64,000 nt of DNA, from positions 1,593,501 to 1,657,500 of the forward strand of contig NC_057372.1 in NCBI RefSeq assembly GCF_016906535.1. The letters run 5' to 3'. The translations under genes were made by a program, and so were the position numbers. Position 1 is the stretch's first letter. Each line of letters starts with the position of its first letter. The notes beneath the pieces were generated by a model. The model was not told the DNA's origin. It was given only the letters and a program-made list of their open reading frames with translations, and did no database searches. The DNA is from Rhizoctonia solani. Its lineage: Eukaryota > Basidiomycota > Agaricomycetes > Cantharellales > Ceratobasidiaceae. Below, piece after piece: positions 43,201 to 52,225 of the stretch.

Positions 43201-46200
43201 CCTCTCAGGTTCACAGGAAGAGCTCTTAGATGGTTCAATGCATTAGATAAGGACTATAGGCGAATTATAACTGAAGATTGGCCAGCACTTAGGCAAGCTA
43301 TCACTATCCACTTCATGAATAGGACCTTCCTGAACAGAAGCAAGAATGAAGCCATGCGCATCAGGTTCAGGGATAAAGATCATTCAGAAGAGACTCCAGA
43401 AGACTATGTCATCAGAAAGATGGAGGCTCTTACTATTGTCAGTGACTGGACTGACTCTGAATTAATCTTTGAAATCATGAATGGTGCTCCTAAGTCCTGG
43501 ACCACGCATATAGACACCTCAAGAATAGTCACTTGGGAAGACTTCCTTGACAAGATTGCATGGCATGAGGAGGACCTTTTGGGAAAAGATTCTTCTCATA
43601 ACTCTGACATACAGCGTCAACTACACCAGATGCAATCTACTCTCAAGAGACTAGAAGGAAACAGGCACTCTAGGCCAAGTGCGCGCTCACACTTAGCAGG
43701 ATCTAAACCAGTAGGATGGCATCAAAATAATCCTCCACCAAAATACCCTAAGGATGACTCTACAGTATCTAAAGGTAAAACTCCTAAAGACAAGAAAGCT
43801 AGACCTTGTAGACACTGTGGAAGTATGATGCACTGGGATAGAGACTGTAAGCATGCCAAGAAGAACTCCAGATTTGTGCGATCACATATGGCACAAGCAG
43901 ATGATGATGAATGGGAAGCCCAGGAAGCTTATGAAGATCTCTGTGATGAAGCCTACCTTGATGAAACAGAATATGACACTGAAGGAGAAGAGTCTGTTTC
44001 TGAGGAAGAGCAGGATTTTCATAAGCCCCTTCAGTCATTAGCTGTCTCTACCTCCAGCGCTAAGCCCAGCTCTGGATCCCAGGAGGAACAGCATGGTCTG
44101 GAGGGGACCACTGTCAGCCAGGGTACTAACTCTGCTGACCAGGGCAGTAAGGAATCTGATTCATCTGTATTCTCTGGATATGTACAACCCAAGCTCCCCA
44201 CTAGGAAGAGCTTTAATAAGAAACTAAAAATGGCTAGTAGTCATACAGCTACTGCCAAGAATGGAGAAGAAATCACTCTCAAGCGATTAATGTCAAGACC
44301 ACCAGGAACTGCTTTCTTTGGATCCAAAGCCACCATCATCAAAGGTTGGCTTCAAACAAGTAATGGACCTAAGAAGCGCATCACCTTTGACTCAGGATCA
44401 GAGATCACTCTCATTAATGAGTCAATACTCAAAACTCTAGATCCATCACCTAGAGTGCGCATTGGACAAAAACTCAAGTTAATTCAAGTTACTGGGAATA
44501 GTAGCTTATCACAGTATATTTCCCTTCCTATCATCTTTGATACTGAACAAGGATTAGTTAAAATGATTGTAGAAGCTTATATAGTTCCTAATATGAACAC
44601 GCCCTTTATCTTAGGAACAGACTTTGCATCTCAGTATCAACTGTCATTAATTAGGAATGGAGATGGAACAAGGATAGTTTTTGGTGATACAGGACGTTCT
44701 ATTCCTGTGGAAGAATCAGATTCCAGCCCAAGAATTGACCAACAAGGTAATACCTTTATGGTTGAAGTTGCGCAAGGATTCATCAAGAATTCTGAGAAAA
44801 TCAAGATCTCTAAGAAAGCCTACAAGAAGCGACTTCAACATAGGAAATTACCTCCCAATACTGTCAAAGTAAAAGTCTATGAGACAGTTACTATCCCAGC
44901 GCATACCATCAAGCTTATCAAAGTTAAGACAACATGGAAGGAAGGTCAAGCCTCTGGTTTTATGGACAGATCTTTCAATTCCCATCGACAAGAAGAACAT
45001 CTGTTTGCAATAACAGACTGCCTGATAGATAGGAACAACCCCAAGATTCAGGTTTCTAACTTATCAGAACATCCTTTAAGATTGCAAGGAGGAGAAATTC
45101 TTGGATATATGCATGATCCCAATGAATACCTTGCAAAGGAAAAGGACATTACTAAGGAAGAAAAAGACAGCATTATCAAGTATGCTACCTTAGTACAAGC
45201 CATGGTGCAGAGGAAAGCTGAAGAAAAGCCTACTGCACAAGAAGAGGAATTAATGAAGTCGCCTGAAGGAGGACCCAAGACTGCTGAAGTACCTGACCCA
45301 GAACCTGTCCCTTCAGATAGATTCCTTCAAGAAGTTAATTTCTCAGAACATCTCACTCCTAATCAAAGGGCTAAACTAGAAAAAGTCTTGCGCAAGTATG
45401 AGTTAGCCTTTGGATTAGATGGTAGACTTGGTACTCATAACACTCAACTGGAAATTAGACTAAGGCCCGGAACTAAAGAAATATCTATAACCCCTTACCA
45501 TGCTTCTCCAGCTAAAAGAGAAGTCATTGACAAGCAGATTGAGGAATGGCTTAAACTGGGAGTCATTGAGCCATCCAAAAGTGCTTGGGGATTTCCTGTG
45601 ATAGTAGTCTATCGCAACAGTAAACCCAGACTATGTGTGGATTACAGACGTCTCAATGAAGTAGCTATACCAGATGAGTATCCCTTACCAAAACAAACTG
45701 ACATCTTGCATGCCTTGGAAGGATCTCAATGGCTTACTACCTTAGATGCGCTAGCTGGTTTCACTCAGCTAACCATTAAGGAGGAAGACAGAGAGAAACT
45801 TGCTTTCAGATGTCACAACGGCCATTGGCAACCTACCAAACTACTCTTTGGATATAGGAATGGACCAGCAGAGTTCCAGCGTGTCATGAATAGGATACTT
45901 TCAAGATTTCTATGGCAATTTGCCCTAGTATATATTGATGACATAGTGATCTATAGTGTTGAGTTTGAAGACCATTGCAATCACTTAGATCAAGTCTTAG
46001 GAGCTATTGAAGAAGCTGAAATCACCCTATCTCCAAAGAAATGTCACATTGGATACCAATCACTACTATTGTTAGGACAGAAGGTATCCAGATTAGGTCT
46101 ATCAACCCATAAGGAAAAAGTTGACGCTATCCTAGAGTTGGAACCCCCTAAAAATGTTCCTACTTTACAGACTTTCCTAGGGATGATGACTTATTTCTCT

Positions 46201-48705
46201 AGCTATATTCCCTTCTACTCATGGATTGTAGCGCCTTTGTTCAAGCTTCTCAAGAAAGGAACAGCTTGGTCTTGGGAGGAAAAGGAACAACAAGCGTTTG
46301 AACTTGCTAAAGAGGCCCTTGCATCTGCTCCAGTAATGGCTTATCCTATTATTGGAAAACCATACAGATTATATACAGATGCATGCGACTATGGCCTTGG
46401 AGGAATATTACAGCAAGTCCAATCCATCAAGATAAAAGACCTAAAGGGGACAAAGGCATACAAGTACTTAAGGGGGGAATATGACAAAGGAAACCCAGTT
46501 CCCAGAATGACAATTCCTGCTTCCAAGCAGAGAGACGACGTGACTGGGGGGGATACATGGGATAAGCAAGACTTTGAAGAAACAACTGTACAAGTGGAGC
46601 AAGTCATTGCTTATTGGTCAAGGATTCTAAAAGAAGCAGAAAGAAACTACTCCCCAACAGAGCGCAAAGCATTAGCACTCAAGGAAGCACTTGTGAAATT
46701 TCAGGTATACTTGGAAGGAGCTGAATTTGTTGCTATCACAGATCACGCCGCTCTCACTTGGAGCAAGACTTACAATAATGTCAACAGAAGACTCATGACA
46801 TGGGGCCTAGTATTCTCAGCCTACCCAGGAATGCAGATTGTGCACCGCGCAGGAAGAGTACATGACAATGCAGATCCTATCTCAAGACTTAGGAGGAGAA
46901 CCCCATATCATACCAGCCCTCTGGCAGATCAATCAACTCCACTCAAGCTCAATATGGAGGAAGACCCATTAAGAAACCTCTACAAGGAGATAAATGAACG
47001 TTTTGAAGAGAAACTTCTTAGAGTTGCAAGCGCATTCACCCAGAGTTACAAAATTGGAAATAGTCAGAAGCCCATCAAGAAGTGGATACCCACACCGGCA
47101 GAAGCTATATCTTATCAAACAACTACCTCATACTCTGTGGAAATATCAATAAACTCAGAAGAAATCACAAGGTTCATAGAAGCATACAAGAAGGACTCCC
47201 ATTTCAAGCAAGTGATGGAAGAGTTCAAGTCGCACCACAATCCACTCAATCCACCCTTCCATCAATACCAGATAGGAGATAATGGATTGATCTACTTTAT
47301 AGATTCCCAGGAAAAGTATTGGCCATGTGTACCTAGGGATCTACAAGTAGATATTTTGAAGGAAAATCATGATAACCTTAATCAAGGAGCACATGCCGGT
47401 TATGCTAAGACATATCATCGAATTGCTTCTGTTTACTATTGGCCTAAGATGGCTAGAAGCATTCAGAAGTATGTACACACTTGTGATATCTGTCAGAAAG
47501 CAGGACATCGACGGCATGGACCCAGAGGATTCCTTCAACCTTTACCTATTCCACAGCAACCCTTTGAAGTAGTGTCAATGGACTTCATCATGGATCTTCC
47601 ACCAAGTAACAACTACAACGCTATCCTAGTTATTGTGGACAAACTAACTAAGTATGGACATTTCATCCCATGTACTACTCAGATAGATGAAGTACAAACA
47701 GCGCAACTGTTCCATGATCATATATGGTGTCACTATGGTTTACCTCGGCAAGTAATCACTGATAGAGATGCTAGATGGACAGGAGCCTTTTGGGGTCACT
47801 TAGTTAGTATGTTAGGAATTCGGCGAGCACTCACCACTGCACATCATCCTCAGAGTGATGGACAAACAGAGATACTTAATCAAACTACAGAAGTGGCTAT
47901 TAGAGTATTCACTAACCCAGCTAAGGACAATTGGAGTAAGCTTCTATCAGGATTTGCGCACTCATACAATACAGGTGTACATACATCCACACAACAGACA
48001 CCAGCCTTTCTACTCTGTGGATTCCAGCCTCTAACATCAGCCGACTTACTGGCTCTCACTTCTGAGAACATTCCAAGACCAGCCCAAGAAAGTCAAACAG
48101 CTGAAGAATTCAAGGAATCCATGGAATTAGCACAATCACTAGCTAAGGACGCTCTCAAAGTAGCTCAGAATTATCAACAGAAATACTATAATTCTGACAA
48201 GACACATGTTACCTTTGAGCCAGGAGATTTAGTCTTAATCAATCCCCATTCCTTAAACTTACTCAAACATCAGTCAGGGAAAGGGAATAAGCTAAATATG
48301 CGTTATGAAGGACCATTTGAAGTCATGGAAAGCATATCACCAGTAGCATATAGGATAAGATTACCTGCTAGCTATCGCATACACCCAATCATTAACATAG
48401 CACACTTGGAATCTTACAAGGCATCACCCCCAGAGTTTGGAAGCCAACCCACTCAGAATATACCTAGAGAAGACTTCCAACAGATGCCTGAATATGAGGT
48501 GGAAAGGATAGTAGAAGAAAGGACAATAAAGAAAGGCAACAAGAGAATTAGGCAGTACAAAATCCGTTGGCTTGGATACAGCTCAGAACATGATAGATGG
48601 AGGACAGAGAAAGAATTAAGGAATGCTCCAGAAGTAATCAAAGAATGGAAGCGAACCTCTGGCTCCACTATCCATCCCAATCACAAGAAGAAGAAGGAGT
48701 TCTAA
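40231..48705 (+). CDS. gag-pol: Gag-Pol polyprotein of the A element (2,824 aa)
   Basis: One open frame without frameshift. Residues 1-940 are a long Ser/Pro-rich extension that includes a compact, Cys/Trp-containing region at about 215-400 of unknown kind. Capsid-like gag about 943-1130; zinc knuckle C1193-X2-C-X4-H-X4-C1206; an acidic linker; retropepsin D1387-S-G-S; RT with LCVDYRRLNE (1801) and YIDD (1901-1904); RNase H from D2050 with an unusual insertion of about 58 residues before AYWSR (2127); integrase zinc domain (CDIC at 2418) and DDE D2451, D2511, E2547 (D-X35-E); GPF module (2694-2696); chromodomain about 2754-2808. The start is the first ATG after the leader. All catalytic residues are present. 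Confidence 0.97.
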   Translation: MSRRSSRPASSNRTPWDTRLSREGMPRHSTPRSSVLPRDSIPTDSPNNPFGPTRYSIEQSSPEELVIPQPIQPYESPIKPHASMPALEDPQAGPSSSRRISPHSHKSSSRHSPRLSPLEYEASQEANKLAKPSSSIRKPSPFGNKASSATFQRMIPVFGLPDIEMLEPSSSKPQPSEPMNSHELKRSKGKTSEAHISKHRETQAALLDPNDRSFTNDPAIQKYLPYSPSTTLYPLNEESPGEFNYQPDCTQMTSWCRKNPQANSFRKVYRQLGRVFYHVEIPPAHENCYPSPSCEQWASHYFKLLDTVVTFRPTCCITTKLVPAQEINHWPEYGKLHIDLNKLIKRTVHSVYDMEELLPIPEWPEHDCLFTSHSFEVAAVTYRDQMERFIQKLYEILGRQLQTGPPSPVISAGHLSEVEPGQEHLRDRTLQLKQDMTLLVPKSSRASSVTPQEAAQENLLRSLIKPTSQVTIASPLLPDPQVSPPTVTLHTSSSTPPGQPPSSLHSSKASLTVTMQPRYLGPDNGTSLIPSEPLPPPPSSIATSSSRSIPLGRIPEESPHVTLQVPPTLERTERLRREATKSLGPRPPTPRPTVVPSTSSEETLPSSPRGNASVPIAQPSAIPPFNIQALEDYINNLSDGSIDGLSSSESSTGRDQVAPELIAPATPADSITSVSSAATHTMQIPVAQSTPRIRSQVEEDNVRNIPYNPPLSNAARRVSLAGPSIPLRDPPPHADFINRRSSLGANRRSSGRPAIPAESFTRVSTIPEERSSRLAESAHRRPTSSPESRRTPLSIHTNLPYLQEQPAPVTREEANMSRRGNFLAPLLAPVPQLQVPPAPPIDRTRLPPHIVGRMVSSRRFSELFNDPPPRDQLRDRLAPLAEGGGGNDPPYDSDEGDFDNSGKRRNNPPRRNGGGPPNDPEDPGNEPYAQANAARARPFNPAPVHFDTKLKPDIIPEWDGDTKKLSRWMTSINNIAEYSSYTRIQLGQQIPLRFTGRALRWFNALDKDYRRIITEDWPALRQAITIHFMNRTFLNRSKNEAMRIRFRDKDHSEETPEDYVIRKMEALTIVSDWTDSELIFEIMNGAPKSWTTHIDTSRIVTWEDFLDKIAWHEEDLLGKDSSHNSDIQRQLHQMQSTLKRLEGNRHSRPSARSHLAGSKPVGWHQNNPPPKYPKDDSTVSKGKTPKDKKARPCRHCGSMMHWDRDCKHAKKNSRFVRSHMAQADDDEWEAQEAYEDLCDEAYLDETEYDTEGEESVSEEEQDFHKPLQSLAVSTSSAKPSSGSQEEQHGLEGTTVSQGTNSADQGSKESDSSVFSGYVQPKLPTRKSFNKKLKMASSHTATAKNGEEITLKRLMSRPPGTAFFGSKATIIKGWLQTSNGPKKRITFDSGSEITLINESILKTLDPSPRVRIGQKLKLIQVTGNSSLSQYISLPIIFDTEQGLVKMIVEAYIVPNMNTPFILGTDFASQYQLSLIRNGDGTRIVFGDTGRSIPVEESDSSPRIDQQGNTFMVEVAQGFIKNSEKIKISKKAYKKRLQHRKLPPNTVKVKVYETVTIPAHTIKLIKVKTTWKEGQASGFMDRSFNSHRQEEHLFAITDCLIDRNNPKIQVSNLSEHPLRLQGGEILGYMHDPNEYLAKEKDITKEEKDSIIKYATLVQAMVQRKAEEKPTAQEEELMKSPEGGPKTAEVPDPEPVPSDRFLQEVNFSEHLTPNQRAKLEKVLRKYELAFGLDGRLGTHNTQLEIRLRPGTKEISITPYHASPAKREVIDKQIEEWLKLGVIEPSKSAWGFPVIVVYRNSKPRLCVDYRRLNEVAIPDEYPLPKQTDILHALEGSQWLTTLDALAGFTQLTIKEEDREKLAFRCHNGHWQPTKLLFGYRNGPAEFQRVMNRILSRFLWQFALVYIDDIVIYSVEFEDHCNHLDQVLGAIEEAEITLSPKKCHIGYQSLLLLGQKVSRLGLSTHKEKVDAILELEPPKNVPTLQTFLGMMTYFSSYIPFYSWIVAPLFKLLKKGTAWSWEEKEQQAFELAKEALASAPVMAYPIIGKPYRLYTDACDYGLGGILQQVQSIKIKDLKGTKAYKYLRGEYDKGNPVPRMTIPASKQRDDVTGGDTWDKQDFEETTVQVEQVIAYWSRILKEAERNYSPTERKALALKEALVKFQVYLEGAEFVAITDHAALTWSKTYNNVNRRLMTWGLVFSAYPGMQIVHRAGRVHDNADPISRLRRRTPYHTSPLADQSTPLKLNMEEDPLRNLYKEINERFEEKLLRVASAFTQSYKIGNSQKPIKKWIPTPAEAISYQTTTSYSVEISINSEEITRFIEAYKKDSHFKQVMEEFKSHHNPLNPPFHQYQIGDNGLIYFIDSQEKYWPCVPRDLQVDILKENHDNLNQGAHAGYAKTYHRIASVYYWPKMARSIQKYVHTCDICQKAGHRRHGPRGFLQPLPIPQQPFEVVSMDFIMDLPPSNNYNAILVIVDKLTKYGHFIPCTTQIDEVQTAQLFHDHIWCHYGLPRQVITDRDARWTGAFWGHLVSMLGIRRALTTAHHPQSDGQTEILNQTTEVAIRVFTNPAKDNWSKLLSGFAHSYNTGVHTSTQQTPAFLLCGFQPLTSADLLALTSENIPRPAQESQTAEEFKESMELAQSLAKDALKVAQNYQQKYYNSDKTHVTFEPGDLVLINPHSLNLLKHQSGKGNKLNMRYEGPFEVMESISPVAYRIRLPASYRIHPIINIAHLESYKASPPEFGSQPTQNIPREDFQQMPEYEVERIVEERTIKKGNKRIRQYKIRWLGYSSEHDRWRTEKELRNAPEVIKEWKRTSGSTIHPNHKKKKEF

Positions 48706-48906
48706 GCTCCACATGGCTTCTTCCATGTACCACAGGTGTAACTAAACCGGTCATATCCTCCAAGATAGGAAATAACAACATACTCAACGTTTAAAGCACT
48801 AAGTCAAACCTATCTTATGGAGGATGAATTTTGTATAAATGCTCTCACTCAACTCTCTCTATTGCCATCCCACTCACACTGAATACGTCTACTCAGTACT
48901 CTATCA
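48706..48906 (+). promoter_or_regulatory. Intergenic region with TATA box of the accessory gene
   Basis: TATAAAT at 48834-48840, followed by a CT-rich stretch (CTCTCACTCAACTCTCTC) typical of fungal transcription starts, 73 nt before the ATG at 48907. Upstream, TCCTCCAAGATAGG (48756) and CCTATCTTATGGAGGA (48809) form an imperfect inverted repeat. Its role is unknown. Confidence 0.55.
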
Positions 48907-50252
48907 ATGTCTTTTGCTCAAAGCTTCTACTGTTTCCCCATCTTCACCACCTATCGCAATGATGTGCCTCTCTCCCCTGAGACAGGTATTATTGAGGCTA
49001 ATCATGTTTGCAACTTATACTACATTTATGCTAACCGTCACAATGATCACCCTTCACCCTACTCAGAGAATCATCCTGACCCTCTGGAGCGGCGCATTCA
49101 TGCTATGCCAGATGTTGAGGTGTTCCTCATGGCTGATGATCACCCTCCCCAGTGGTTCCTAGGTGTGGACCTTGCCCATGCTCTCCATGGGGCCTACTAC
49201 CATGCTCTCCAGGTCTTTGGGGATGCTGTTCAACCCACAGGATGGAATCGCCATGATCCTTGGGGCAATTATGATTATGCCTCTAAGCTAGAAGAGATCA
49301 ACTTCCCATACATCCCTTGTCCTATCTGCTTCACTCGCGATCTCTACCACTTCCCTTTTGACACCTTCCATGAATTACAGCGCCAAGTCCACCACAACAA
49401 TTTCTATGTCATCTGTCTCAATGCGCTTTCCATCATTATTAATGCTACCAAGCAGAACCATTACAGCAACCTGGCTCATGTTGGGTACATTCGTGGTTCC
49501 CCTGCTTGCGTATCAGCACACCGCTTCTGGTGTTGTCTACACGGGCACCCTGTCATTGATAGCTCTGAAGACGATTTATCAGATGCGGGTAAGCAGAATT
49601 TGGCATAGAATTAATAATGTGCACTAAATATACAAGGATATGTGTCACAGGATTCCCTATCAATGGCTACGACGGCGACGACGAGTCCTTGGGCCCGCTT
49701 ACGCCGCCCACTGAAGTTTCTCCACCGCCTGCGTTGGAAGAATTTGCGGAACAAATCTTCGACTACGCCGCTTGGGGACTCAAGCCTCCTGTCATCCCCG
49801 AGTCCCACGGAATCCACTGGCTGGGACAGCAATACAGCGATTCATTCACTGCGCCGGAGTTTGAGCCCCTGCACGCCGCAAGCAATGCAGGCGAGTACCC
49901 TGCACCCCCCAACAGCAGCAACTACGAGCTTGACGTCAACGCTCTTACCAAGCAACTTGCGCAAGTGGCCGTTGTACAGGACGCCGATCCCGCACCCCCG
50001 TCCTTCAGCGCCGACTTCGTCGAATCTGTTTGGGAATGGCCAGGAGAACCTCAGCCCGTCGCCGACCTGGGACCTCCTGAGTGGCCCTCCGTACCGCAGC
50101 AGCACACGCCTCCGTTTTCATGGGAAGACCATTGGCACGAGGTTCGCGCCCGCGACTTAAGGACCGAAGGGGATATGGACTTTGACATTGGCGGAGGAAT
50201 CGAAATCAACGCTAACCATGTCATTCAAACTCGTCCTGTAGTCTCTAACTAG
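48907..50252 (+). CDS. Two-exon accessory gene of the A element, 427 aa, unknown function
   Basis: Exon 1 48907-49588, intron 49589-49650 (62 nt, GTAAGC...CACAG, ACTAAA branch-like site 24 nt before the end), exon 2 49651-50252. Splicing joins the frames exactly (SEDDLSDAG to GFPINGYDG), giving 428 codons with stop. Without splicing exon 1 ends at TAG 49606. Residues 1-227 look globular (C138-P-I-C141, CCLHGH at 209-214, many His/Trp/Tyr). The C-terminal 200 are acidic and Pro/Trp-rich (PLTPPTEVSPPPALEEF) and may be disordered. There is no signal peptide or convincing membrane segment, so it is not an obvious envelope. Exon 2 is strikingly CpG-rich compared with the rest of the window. It lies in sense after pol, inside the element, with its own TATA box; capture of a host gene is the simplest idea. 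Confidence 0.8.
49589..49650 (+). other. Spliceosomal intron in the accessory gene
   Basis: 62 nt with GTAAGC donor and CACAG acceptor, the usual size for a fungal intron. It is phase 1 and its removal restores one open frame. An intron kept in the sense strand of a retroelement must either escape splicing in genomic RNA or be retained in part of it. Confidence 0.8.
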
Positions 50253-50703
50253 TAGTCAGTGTCTCCTTCAGCCTTGTAACTCCCAATCCGTGCTTTTAGC
50301 ACCTCTTTCCTGTATTCTGCGACCATTAATACTCTACTCGCGAATCCGATTGTTTTTGACTCGTCTAAATAATCGTCGCTAAGAATTCAACCCTTATTCG
50401 TGTGAACGTCCCACCACACTTAGTATCAATCGATAGCCACGATTCGATAGATATCGATAGCATTTTTAACCAAGTCAAAAGCCTCGGATTTGACCTTGCA
50501 ATAATTACAACAAGTAAATACCTTGCACCAGTTGAAGACTCAGAGCGGGTGACTAAGCCTTAAGCGCCCATGGCTCCGACTTTAAGACTTAGCAAATGAA
50601 GTAAAGGAATCTAATTCCTATTTTAAGGAGTATAATCAATTAGCATCAAACCTTTGATCAGGAAGCCATCTCTTGATAGGATAAGTCCAGATTGGGGGGG
50701 ATA
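50253..50703 (+). promoter_or_regulatory. 3' region of the A element with CGATAG repeats and polypurine tract
   Basis: Non-coding, CpG-rich in its first half. Three CGATAG copies lie at 50431, 50445 and 50455. A CTTAAGCGCC motif is at 50559-50568. ATTGGGGGGGA at 50691-50701, just before the 3' LTR, is the likely polypurine tract. The 3' end of the accessory transcript probably falls here, but no clear poly(A) signal is visible. Confidence 0.6.
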
Positions 50704-52225
50704 TGTTATGGATATGACATTTCTTCTTTAATCTGTACTTATTCTATTAATTACACTAGTAATCTTACAGTAAATAAGTGAGGTAAAGATGCAAACTAAG
50801 GTTTTCAAGGTCCCTCTATCCAATAGTGACCTTTACAAAACCTACAAACCTCAGGAATACCCTTAATATGCAATGTCTTTTGCATATATGCTGTTTTCTC
50901 ACTCATTTAAATATATATAAATTCAGCTGAGTAGATAAACAGTAGCAAGTAATATTTCTCTTGTTTGTAGTATTTATTATTCAAGATTCTATCTTGTGGC
51001 TACACACAGAAATATTCAGGGTCCCCCCTGTCGCATAGGCAAGTGCTCCGGCGCTTAATCAGCCCTTAAGCGCCGACGCACTAAATGCGCCTTTTCTCCA
51101 TCACCCGGGCATCCCACACTGCCGAATCGCTTGCGCTTAGGTGCGCATGTTTGCGCGCTCCAGAACGCTGGGTCAAACTCCCAAAACGGACAACATTTGG
51201 TAGAGTTATGCCCCATTTACTGTAAGTACCCAATGCAGAGGTATCCTACCTTTGGGACTGTTTACTCCAAGGATGAAACACTTAGCCTTGGGACATCTAA
51301 GGACCCACACAGGTAAATACTGCCTTGGGGCAAACATTGCCTTGGGGCAAATATTAGGATCTGTTGTTTGTTTACTATGTACCAAGGTATCGGCTCCCTC
51401 AAGTGTTTCAGTTGCCACATGTACCTCCTGTACCCCCTCTTGGTATCAATCATGTATATACTTGTTTGTGCGCCTTCTCAGGGTATAAAAGGACCCTGTG
51501 AAGACGCTTCTAATGCATCCTACTTTTACTCTTATATATTGACATATACACACAAGCCTTTAACAGCTTATCTGTGCATTTACTTTAGTGATTGACTCAC
51601 TGTAAATAGCATAGGAGGTTATTCGGCGCACTAAGACCATAGGCCAGTCCCAACAGACACAGGGTAACCTATTAGTGTACTTACTGCGACCCTGTGCCCC
51701 TTGACTGTCACAGTTGTTGAGTTCAACATTGAGTATAGTGCAACGATACTGTAAGGATTGTTGTGATTGAGTGATAGTGTTTCAATCCACCATACCCCCC
51801 ATATTGTAGATAGCTTTATCTATAATATCTCATAAATCCTAGATGTATTTTAGGTAAACCCCATAAGTCTTAAGTCTTACTTAAGCATATGTAAGTCCTA
51901 TACTTATTAGGCAAATCCTATAAATCCTGTACATTAGTCAGGTAACCCTCTTACTTAAGGTACTATCCTAGAGACCTTAAGCATACATACCCTTAGTCAC
52001 TTAGGCTTAAGTAACATTAGTCTAAGGTACTATACATAACCAACCACCTGCACTTCATAGTTGCTAGACTATTTGTTAGGAGTTGTTATTCCTGATAACC
52101 TAGCCTATATTGTGCATATATTCTGTGCATATATTCTGATTCTTAATACTAGTTCTTAGTTATTCTCATATACATTTTGTATATAGTAATTCTTTCTTAC
52201 TCCTGTACTTACACAACTCTTAACA
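50704..52225 (+). repeat. 3' LTR of the A element
   Basis: 1,522 bp, the same length as the 5' LTR and nearly identical (differences at, for example, AAACAAATGAGATAAAG against AAATAAGTGAGGTAAAG). It ends CACAACTCTTAACA, followed by the TSD ATAGG. Confidence 0.96.

Larger units (their letters stand above)
38591..52225 (+). mobile_element. Complete A element, 13.6-kb Ty3/gypsy-type retrotransposon with an extra gene
   Basis: 13,635 bp; LTRs of 1,522 bp each, perfect TSD ATAGG (38586-38590, 52226-52230). Order: 5' LTR, TGG-type primer-binding site, one uninterrupted gag-pol frame, a separate two-exon gene, a G-rich polypurine tract, 3' LTR. The LTRs differ at only about a dozen sites by eye. 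It is the youngest insertion in its stack and the only element here with every visible catalytic motif intact, so it could be autonomous. Confidence 0.96.

Noticed and set aside
48907..50252. Envelope (env) interpretation of the A accessory gene
   Set aside because: No signal peptide, no clear transmembrane helix and no furin-like site; an intron and acidic Pro-rich tail do not suggest a membrane fusion protein.
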